Assembly: GCA_048213135.1 (NCBI GenBank)
Contig: PS015495.1
Span: 1-26,514, forward strand
DNA length: 26,514 nt
Direction of reading: 5' to 3'
Source of the DNA: Reclinomonas americana ATCC 50394
Taxonomy: Eukaryota > Jakobida > Jakobea > Jakobida
Position numbers and translations under genes: made by a program. Every line of letters begins with the position of its first letter. The stretch's first letter is position 1. Shown here one piece after another: positions 10,701 to 18,424 of the stretch. Below the pieces are notes generated by a model. That model saw nothing but the letters and a program-made list of their open reading frames with translations, searched no databases and was not told where the DNA came from.

Positions 10701-11153
10701 CTGGACACACCCCATGCGCCCACTTGTCGCCTTCACTTGAAACGTCGAGTGTCCTTCTCCCTTCACCTCCGGGAGGGTCTGGGGTCGGTGATCGGTCACA
10801 AAAAAGAATGGATCCCGGTGACCCGGACCGAAAAAGAATGGAGCTCGGCCTTAGAAAAGAATGGATCTCGCCCAAGAAGATTGGATCTCCCGGCCGGAGC
10901 TGGGTGGCTCCTGGTGCTTCCGAACCGTTGCTGCGAATACGGCAAACAGTAAATCGGCGTAGTTCCGTCTGCGGACGCTTGCAGCATGCAAGCGACTATC
11001 AATACGTTCACCAAGCTCGTCTAGAGGCGCACGCGCGCACGCGGAACACGAACCGGCCTTCGTGTTGTCGCTAGCTTTGCACCGTATCCACAGGTTTTGT
11101 CGGCTAATTCCACTCGATCAACTAATTCGGACTTACATAACCACAGCGCTTAT
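10701..11153. other. Intergenic sequence holding a short minisatellite
   Basis: After the ~140-bp repeats comes a segment with GGATC/GGAGCTC units (10796-10895), then about 250 bp of unremarkable mixed sequence. Apart from the minisatellite, no gene, RNA or element is recognised. Confidence 0.5.
10796..10895 (+). repeat. AAAAAGAATGGATCTCG minisatellite, copy 1
   Basis: Four imperfect units of 20-28 bp: AAAAAAGAATGGATCCCGG, AAAAAGAATGGAGCTCGG, AAAAGAATGGATCTCGCCC and AAGATTGGATCTCCCGG. A related cluster in the same order and orientation is at 11790-11850. Confidence 0.8.
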
Positions 11154-11345
11154 TCATTCGTGATCGCTGATGAGCTTTGCGAACGACACCGCCTCACTCA
11201 TATCCATGTTCTCCGCTTCACGCTCCATGTCGTCATCGTCGCCGCAATCGTTCATACCGTCGCTGTCGTCCACCTCCAGCACCGCGGCCGCAGCCGACCC
11301 GTCGTCGCTCGCAACAATCTGACCATAGCTGATATCCACCTGCAT
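11154..11345 (-). CDS. Hypothetical acidic C-terminal exon
   Basis: The minus strand shows a likely acceptor (TTAGCCGATGCAG) followed by an open frame beginning VDISYGQIVASDDGS. It continues as a D/E-rich stretch (MNDCGDDDDMEREAENMDM) and ends FAKLISDHE plus TGA. It could be the last exon of a minus-strand gene whose other exons lie in the N run at 11364-11758. Length and composition alone do not prove it. The frame also contains GTTGCG near its start, which could be a donor. Confidence 0.3.
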   Translation of the reverse strand: MQVDISYGQIVASDDGSAAAAVLEVDDSDGMNDCGDDDDMEREAENMDMSEAVSFAKLISDHE

Positions 11346-11363
11346 CGGCTAAGCATCCACAGT

Positions 11364-11758
11364 NNNNNNNNNNNNNNNNNNNNNNNNNNNNNNNNNNNNN
11401 NNNNNNNNNNNNNNNNNNNNNNNNNNNNNNNNNNNNNNNNNNNNNNNNNNNNNNNNNNNNNNNNNNNNNNNNNNNNNNNNNNNNNNNNNNNNNNNNNNNN
11501 NNNNNNNNNNNNNNNNNNNNNNNNNNNNNNNNNNNNNNNNNNNNNNNNNNNNNNNNNNNNNNNNNNNNNNNNNNNNNNNNNNNNNNNNNNNNNNNNNNNN
11601 NNNNNNNNNNNNNNNNNNNNNNNNNNNNNNNNNNNNNNNNNNNNNNNNNNNNNNNNNNNNNNNNNNNNNNNNNNNNNNNNNNNNNNNNNNNNNNNNNNNN
11701 NNNNNNNNNNNNNNNNNNNNNNNNNNNNNNNNNNNNNNNNNNNNNNNNNNNNNNNNNN
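11364..11758. other. Assembly gap (N run)
   Basis: 395 N between a possible minus-strand exon and a short ACACAC tract. Confidence 0.99.
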
Positions 11759-11789
11759 ACACACACAGCACGCAACATCAGGAGCAAGG

Positions 11790-11850
11790 CTCAAAAAGAA
11801 TGGATCTCGGACAAAAAGAAAGGAGCTCGCTCAAAAAAGATTGGATCTTT
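11790..11850 (+). repeat. AAAAAGAATGGATCTCG minisatellite, copy 2
   Basis: Three units: CAAAAAGAATGGATCTCGGA, CAAAAAGAAAGGAGCTCGCT and CAAAAAAGATTGGATCTTTT. Unit order (GGATC, GGAGCTC, GATTGGATC) matches the cluster at 10796-10895. It ends 25 bp before the coilin start codon. Confidence 0.8.
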
Positions 11851-11875
11851 TGTCCCAGACAGCCCCACCTCCCCA

Positions 11876-12461
11876 ATGGACACTCTCGCCGGCGCACTGA
11901 CTCCCTCGGGTGGTGGAGGCCCGCCACTGCTCTCCTTCACGCATGCTGCTCCCTCGCGCGTGCGAGTGACGTTTGGATGGGATGAGAACGTGCTAATGTT
12001 GGCGCACTCGTCGGTGCAGGCGCTCTCGTCACTGTACATGTTGCCGGAGGAGTCGTGGGCGCTTGTGCCAGAGTCGTGCACGAGAGTGTGGCAGGTGCGG
12101 GTGGGAGGGAAAGGGAGGGAGAATGGGGGGGAGAATGGGTGTGCATTAGAACAGAACGAGTGTGTGTGTGTGTTGCGTTGAAGAAAGCAGGGAGAAGTAG
12201 AGGCACACTTGTACACTGCAGGCTCTCTCTCTCTCTCTCTCTCTCTCTTTCGTGAGTGCATTCACTGAGTAACTGTGTGCATTGTAGAGGAGAAGTGCAG
12301 ACTCAGTGCACACTGAGCTCGCTCTTTCTATCTGTGCATGTGTGCNNNNNNNNNNNNNNNNNNNNNNNNNNNNNNNNNNNNNNNNNNNNTTGCACACAAT
12401 ACGCTCTCTCAGGCACTATGAGAGAGTAAGAGAGTGAGTGTGCAAGAGAGAAACGTGGACT

Positions 12462-12492
<31 letters not shown>

Positions 12493-14752
12493 ATTGTGTG
12501 GAGAGAGAGACACACGCGCTCTCACGCCACTCTCACACTCACATGCGCACGCTCTCTCTCGTCTCTCACCCTCACATGCCTTCTGCAAGGTAAGTTGTTC
12601 TCTTTTCTCTCTCTTTTCCCCTCTCCCTTTGCCCTCCTTCTCCCTCACACACATGCACAGTCACTCGCCTGCACTTGCATCCCTCACTTCTGCCTGCATT
12701 CGCGCGTGTGTGTTGTGCGCTGAACATGTCCGTCTTTCCTCTTGTTTTTCCGCGCAGTTTGTGCACCACTTGAGCGACATGTTTGGTGTGCAAGCGGCGG
12801 GTCTGAAGGCGACTTGTGTGCTGCTTGATGGAGCTCGAGTGCAACCGGCGGAGCGCGTGCAAGTGTTTCGCGAGAATGATCGTATTTTGTGAGTGGTGAT
12901 GTTGGCTTATCTCCCCTGCTCCTCCTCCTCCTTGCTCTCTCATGTCATGTCGTCTCATGCCCCCTCCCCTCACTTCTCTTCATCGTGCCTCTCTTGTTTC
13001 CCATTTGTATCTCTCCTTCTCACTCTAATGCCCTCTTGTCTCTTGCCCTTCTTTTTTTCCCCTTCTCCTCCTGTTCTTCGCTTCACTGCTTTCTTGTGCC
13101 CTGTTGTCTCTTGCCCTCCCCTCTGCTGCTCATGGTACCTCCTTTATCCCTTTTATATCTCACCTCCTCCTCCTCCCTTCGCTGCTCTCGTGCCCTCTTG
13201 TCTCTTGCCCTCCTCCTCTCCCCCTTCTTCTCCTCTTTTGCTTCTTTGCTTTCTTGTGCCCTCTTGTCCTCCTCCTTTTCCCTTCACTGCCCTCTCGTCT
13301 CTTGCCCTTTTGCTTTCCTCCCCTCACTCTCCCTTCTTCTCTTCCTTCTCCCTCGCAGAGTCCTCGTCGCACCTCTCAAGTCCCTGCGCCCTCCCGCCCG
13401 GAAGAGAACACGAGCGCTGACTGCCGCTGGTGAGCTACTTCAAAACCCTCACTCCCCTCTCACCATCTCACCTCTTGCGCGTGTCTCAGTCGACGACGAC
13501 GATGATGATGACGAGGCGGTGCAACCCAAGGAGAAGCGAACCAAGAAGGGTGCGGAGAAGAAGAAACCCAAGAAGACGAAGAAGGACCTCAAGAAGAAGA
13601 AGAAGAAGAACGACAAGCGGAAAAAGGCGTCCTCCTCCTCCTCTTCGTCTTCTTCTTCATCGTCGTCGTCGTCTTCTTCATCATCATCATCGTCGGAGGA
13701 GGAGGACGAGGAGATGGAATCCGTGGACGACGATCGTGAAAAGGCTGTCCGCACACGCGCCCCTCTTTCACTGTCGCGCAAGGACGACGCGAAGGCGTCG
13801 AAGACGAGCAAGAAGGCAATCGCGAAAGAATCGGCGCCGCAGACAGCCGCTGCGGGCGCTGATGAGCAGTCTGCGTCAGCGAAGAAACGAAAGACGCACC
13901 GCGGTCGACGAGGATCTGGCAAGGGCGCCAAGGCTCAGTCGCAGGACGGCGATCAAGTGATGGCGTCTGCAGCAGCACCTCCTGCACGAGCACCGCAACA
14001 AAAAGTGGCGCCACCACCACCACCGCCACCACCACCACCGCCGCCGCCGGTGGAGCAACCCGCCAGCGGAAAGAAGGCCAAGCCGCCGTCAACTCCTCAG
14101 CAAGCCAGTGGACAAAAGGCCGCTGCTCCAGCGACGCCAGTGCCGGCGCCCGCGAAGCCCAGCATCAAACAGGCCACGCCCGTGCAGCCGCCACCAGCAC
14201 CAGCGTCACTGAACTCAGCCGGCAAGGCACCCCGTCCGTACGACTCGTATCCGCCTCTGCAGCGGCCTCTGATGGTTTGCGCATGTGCTGCACGCTTTGG
14301 ATGTTTACCAGCCCCTTGTCATCCTTTGTCACCTCGCAGAGTGGATATCGGATCGCGTATCGCGTCGTGGAACTCAGCAAATCAAGAATGCCCTCGGTGT
14401 CGGATCACTATGTTGCGTCTTTTCCCCTCCCTGTATGGTCCCTGACAACTGTGTCAATATTCATGCCGGCGTGCAGGAGGCTCTTGTGCTGTCAGTGAAC
14501 GACGAGGAGCAGACGGTGCGCTTGCGGCAAATCCATCCGCTGCGAGCGCCGACCTTTAGTCTGGCGTTGGAGATGGACGAGGACGGTAACCTGGTAGACG
14601 ACGAGGAAGTGGACGAGTACGGCGAGCCGGTGCGCCCGCCGTCCCCGGAGCCCACAGTGGCGCAAGAGTTTGAGTGCGAAATCTCAGTGATGATCGATAT
14701 TCGCATCATTGATCAGTCGGCGGGCTCAGTTCTATTACAATCGGCGCGATAA
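11876..14752 (+). CDS. COIL: Coilin, Cajal-body scaffold protein
   Basis: Coilin organises nuclear Cajal bodies, where snRNPs mature. Six exons, all in phase: 11876-12094, 12758-12888, 13359-13429, 13490-14274, 14340-14411, 14477-14752; 517 residues against 576 in human. The N-terminal self-association domain runs from about residue 28 (RVRVTFGWDENVLMLA) to FRENDRILVLVAP, with the typical LLDGARVQPAERVQVF segment. Exon 4 is disordered: an Asp run, a Lys-rich nuclear localisation stretch (about 152-187), a run of about 23 Ser, an acidic patch and a proline run (about 313-327). The last two exons give the Tudor-like domain: YRIAYRVVELSK, then PSVSDHY|EALVLSVN across an intron with donor GTTGCG. 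Stop TAA is 75 bp from the convergent coiled-coil gene. ATG 11876 is the first in frame; a longer 5' end is possible. Confidence 0.9.
12346..12389. other. Assembly gap in coilin intron 1
   Basis: 44 N inside the 663-bp first intron, flanked by (CT)n at about 12222-12250 and 12461-12489. Nothing else is recognised in this intron. Confidence 0.99.
12900..13350 (+). repeat. Pyrimidine-rich degenerate repeats in coilin intron 2
   Basis: The 470-bp intron is nearly all C and T. It contains repeated blocks close to TGCCCTCTTGTCTCTTGCCC near 13030, 13098, 13190, 13257 and 13288. It stays open in one frame, but the product is Ser/Leu-rich and unlike coilin. Confidence 0.75.
14402..14466 (+). repeat. 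Coilin exon 5 end plus intron 5, duplicated at 17059
   Basis: GGATCACTATGTTGCGT and the following intron sequence (TTTTCCCCTCC, GGTCCCTGACAACTGTGT, CAATATTCATG) recur at 17059-17127 with a few small indels. Here the segment spans the last 10 bases of coilin exon 5 and most of the 65-nt intron. Confidence 0.9.
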
Positions 14753-14827
14753 TGGTTGTTATTTTTTCTCTCCATGAGAAGAAAAAGGAGAGAAAGAGGG
14801 TGAGAGGAGATTGGTGGTGGAGCGAGC

Positions 14828-16782
14828 TCACACAGCTTCGACCGTGGAGGGAGAGAAGAAATTGTCGGCTGCCAGTGGCGATGCCAAGTCAACCTGCACG
14901 GGGGTGCGTGGTGCGGCCGCCATCATGGCGATCTGTGCGTGAAGCGTGAGCGAATTGGGAGATGTAGACATGAGAGAGAAGAGAGAGACGCAACTGCAGC
15001 ACGGGTGGGACTCAGCAGCAGATCGCACGTGGCGCTCAGTCGTCGCCGTCCGGGAAGGAGCACGTCGCGCATCTCATTGACCTGCGAGCAATTGAGAAGT
15101 CTTCTTGCTGCGCGGCCTGCTTCAAGAGACGAACCTTGCTCATCATGCTCTTGAAGTTGTTCATCTTTTGCAAGATGCGTGCCTTACCGGCCTGGATCAT
15201 TTCGTGCTGCTGGTCGAGGTTGTCAAGCAGTGCCCGGCGATCGGCCTCCCGTGTGGCGCGGTCCGACTCGGCGTCGTCGAATGGGAGGAGCGACACTATT
15301 CGAAGACTTAGTGGGAGTGCATGAACAAGCGCAAGTCTCCGGCGTGCAAAGTCAAAAAAAAACCTGGATCGGTGCCGCACTTCTCCAGTGCATTTTCCAG
15401 CTCAGTGATGCGCGCGTCTGCCTTGATGAGAGCCGCTTGCAGTTCGTGAATCTCGTCGGCGTGCGCTACCCTCATATCCGACAATTGTTCCTCGCAGTGG
15501 CGTTGAGCACGCAGGCACTTGTCTGCGAGTACAATCTGTAAGGTATCGAGTCGAGCACACATCTGTGGTCGACGCACACACCTTGGGCCTCCTCGTGAGC
15601 CTTGCTGACAAACTCGGTGGCCTCTGCCAACTTGCGTTCGATTGCCGACCTGTTCTGTTGCTCCCTGTTCAACTCCGCCTGCGTTTACATGCAGGCGTCA
15701 GTACCTATGTGTGGAACAGACCTCTTGCAATACTATCCTCTCTCGTTACTGCCGTATCTCACAAATTTCTCACTCACTTCTTGCTTCTCTTTGAATGCTT
15801 CTCGATCCTCCACGTCAGTATCTACCTTACGCCACTCACTCTCCCTGCTGCCACGCATCTGTCTAGCTTGTGCCCCCAATCAGTCTCTTTCATCTGCTCC
15901 ACTCTGTCTTCTGCTCTCTCTTCCGGCATTCCTCTTCTCTTTGCTCGTCCGGTTGCTATCAATGCTACTACGTCCCCAATTCTTGATTCAACTTCGTAAC
16001 TCCACGTCTCTTGGCTTCTCACAGTTCTCTCGATTCCTCCCCACTTTCTCCCTGCAGGTCTACTTCGCTCTTTCATCTGCTCTTGCTTTTTTCTACCATG
16101 ATTGAGTCCCTTCTCCCTACAGCTGTCCTCTCTCTCCGTCTCTCTCTCCACTGATCGGTCCTTCAGTCCTTCTGTTCCTCCTTCTTTCTTATCCTCTCTC
16201 TTCACCTCCCTCCCCTCTTCCTCCTTCTCCCGCACCTCCAAATCGCAAACGCGCACGCGCATATCCTTGACCGCCAGCTCCTTCTCATGACCCAGCTGCT
16301 CCACGCGCTCCTTCAGCGTGTTGTTCTCCTCCACCACGCTCTCGTGCAATCGCTTCAGCTCCGAGATGCTGCAATCACACTTTAGCATCCGTGAACAGCG
16401 CACCGATACGGAGAGCAGACGCACGCACCCCATCATGTCAAACTTCTTCTTGGCCGCCACTGCAGCCGGTCCACTGGCCACGACGGGCTTGGATGATTGT
16501 GGGTGGCTGCGAAGAGCAGTCAGCGCCTGTCACGATGGGAGGAAAGGCCTTCACTGTGTCACTCTTCTCATTCTGTCAGTCTGTCATTGTGCATGCATCT
16601 CTCTTTGTCTCTCTGTGTGTCTATGTCCCTCTTCCTCTCTCCCTTTCTCACAGAGACACACTTTCCCCGAGTCTGCCTCTCCTTCTCTCTTACTCTCTCG
16701 CCTTCTCTCATCTCTCTCCCTCTCTCTCTCTCGGACGGAGTGAAGGTGGAGATAGAGAGGTAGAGTGCGAGATAGTAAGAAT

Positions 16783-16821
<39 letters not shown>

Positions 16822-17837
16822 GCCAGGTAGACGGGGCCGGAAGAAAGTGCATAGGACACTGTGGCAGCAGGGCAGACACCGAGATTGAATGGGGGAGCCA
16901 GAAGGAGGCAGAGGGAGAGAGAGAGACTTCCTCCTCAACTCTCAGTGTCCGCCTCCGTGTCACTGTGCCTCTCACTCTCTATCTTCCTGCCTATCTGTGT
17001 GCTTTAGTCTCTTTCTCTCTCTCTCTCGTACGGCCAAGGCGGATGTACGGTACAGCAGGATCACTATGTTGCGTTCCTTTTCCCCTCCTGTATCGGTCCC
17101 TGACAACTGTGTACAATATTCATGGCCNNNNNNNNNNNNNNNNNNNNNNNNNNNNNNNNNNNNNNNNNNNNNNNNNNNNNNNNNNNNNNNNNNNNNNNNN
17201 NNNNNNNNNNNNNNNNNNNNNNNNNNNNNNNNNNNNNNNNNNNNNNNNNNNNNNNNNNNNNNNNNNNNNNNNNNNNNNNNNNNNNNNNNNNNNNNNNNNN
17301 NNNNNNNNNNNNNNNNNNNNNNNNNNNNNNNNNNNNNNNNNNNNNNNNNNNNNNNNNNNNNNNNNNNNNNNNNNNNNNNNNNNNNNNNNNNNNNNNNNNN
17401 NNNNNNNNNNNNNNNNNNNNNNNNNNNNNNNNNNNNNNNNNNNNNNNNNNNNNNNNNNNNNNNNNNNNNNNNNNNNNNNNNNNNNNNNNNNNNNNNNNNN
17501 NNNNNNNNNNNNNNNNNNNNNNNNNNNNNNNNNNNNNNNNNNNNNNNNNNNNNNNNNNNNNNNNNNNNNNNNNNNNNNNNNNNNNNNNNNNNNNNNNNNN
17601 NNNNNNNNNNNNNNNNNNNNNNNNNNNNNNNNNNNNNNNNNNNNNNNNNNNNNNNNNNNNNNNNNNNNNNNNNNNNNNNNNNNNNNNNNNNNNNNNNNNN
17701 NNNNNNNNNNNNNNNNNNNNNNNNCTCTCCTCGTCGTGTGTGTCGTCTCTCTCTCTCTCCTTCCTTCCTTCTTCTCCTCCTCCTCCTCCTCTACTACTAC
17801 TACTCTACGTACGTACCTCCTACCTACTACTACTACG

Positions 17838-17893
<56 letters not shown>

Positions 17894-18331
17894 TCTATCT
17901 TCTCCTTCACCATCCCTTCCCCTCCCACACACACACCTCTCACTATGACTCGCACTACCCGTAGGCGTTGTAGACACCGGTGCCACCACCACAGCCGCCG
18001 CCGCCGCCGCCACCGTCACCGCAGCAGCAGCTGTCGCCGACGTTGGTGTCGATCCAGTCGGTGTCGTCGCCGTCATGTGCGTCTCCACCGCCGCAGGTGC
18101 CGCCTTTCCCTTCTTCGCCCCCTTCTTCCCCACAGCTGCTGCTGCTGTCTGAGGAGCCGACAAAGACGAAGGCGGCGGAGGCAGCATCGAGGCACCCTCC
18201 TCCACCACCGCATGCCTGGCCGCCGATGCCGCAGTCGGCGCCAGCAAGCGCGAAGGAGGCGCGATCTTGCCACCAACACGAGGCGCAGAGGCAGAGGTGC
18301 CAGTGGCCTTGGGCTGCGGAAGCTTGGACAT
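14828..18331 (-). CDS. Coiled-coil protein of unknown function
   Basis: ATG at 18331 begins MSKLPQPKATGTSASAPR. A first exon of at least 120 residues, rich in Ala, Pro, Ser and Lys, ends near 17960 at an unresolved donor. Joined exons (high to low): 16506-16429, 16368-16236, 15678-15580, 15535-15364, 15295-15135, 15081-14995, 14932-14828 (TGA). They give a long heptad-rich coiled coil: SELKRLHESVVEENNTLKER, AELNREQQNRSAIERKLAEA, ELQAALIKADARITELENAL, ALLDNLDQQHEMIQAGKARI. A short tail VNEMRDVLLPGRRR...FFSPSTVEAV follows. More exons may lie in the gap 17128-17724. The donor at 15135 (GTTCGT, 53-nt intron) could instead be read through, giving an earlier stop at the codon after FPDGDD. The last donor is GTTGCG. 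No family is recognised; a cytoskeletal or centrosomal role would be a guess from the coiled coil. Confidence 0.78.
15679..16235. other. Intron of the coiled-coil gene
   Basis: This 557-bp intron is delimited by donor GTGCGG (minus, exon end 16236) and acceptor GTTTACATGCAGGCG-side CGCAG before 15678. It is pyrimidine-rich on the plus strand with no conserved frame, repeat array or RNA gene recognised. Confidence 0.6.
16510..17127. repeat. Intron with CT/GA simple repeats, coiled-coil gene
   Basis: CT-rich sequence to about 16735, (GA)n at about 16789-16819, more CT-rich sequence to 17030, then the coilin-derived duplicate at 17059. No exon was recognised. Confidence 0.7.
17059..17127 (+). 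repeat. Partial duplicate of coilin exon 5/intron 5 boundary
   Basis: It matches 14402-14466, including the CACTAT|GTTGCG splice junction, and runs into an N run. It lies in antisense orientation inside an intron of the coiled-coil gene. Sequence left of GGATCACTAT does not match coilin, so the copy starts there. It may be a true dispersed duplication or a misassembly next to a gap. Confidence 0.85.
17128..17724. other. Assembly gap (N run)
   Basis: 597 N within the coiled-coil gene, preceded by the coilin-like duplicate and followed by CT-rich sequence. Confidence 0.99.
17725..17930 (+). repeat. CTC, CTA and (CT)n simple repeats
   Basis: TCC and TAC triplet runs at 17772-17836 with CGTACGTACCTCCTACC between, followed by (CT)n at about 17839-17889. 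This is probably intron of the minus-strand coiled-coil gene. Confidence 0.85.
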
Positions 18332-18424
18332 CTTTTCTCGTCGCTCAAATCGAAAACGTTGCAACGGACATCTTGTCCCGCGCAAATGTCCCACCATTGA
18401 AATCCTCTCTCATCTTGTTGCCAC
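18332..18424. promoter_or_regulatory. 93-bp divergent intergenic region (putative bidirectional promoter)
   Basis: It separates the ATG of the minus-strand coiled-coil gene (18331) from the ATG of the plus-strand transporter gene (18425). No TATA box is obvious. Both 5' UTRs and core promoters must fit here, overlap the coding starts, or lie beyond an upstream 5' UTR intron. An in-frame ATG at 18397 on the minus strand would shorten the spacer to 27 bp. Confidence 0.45.
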
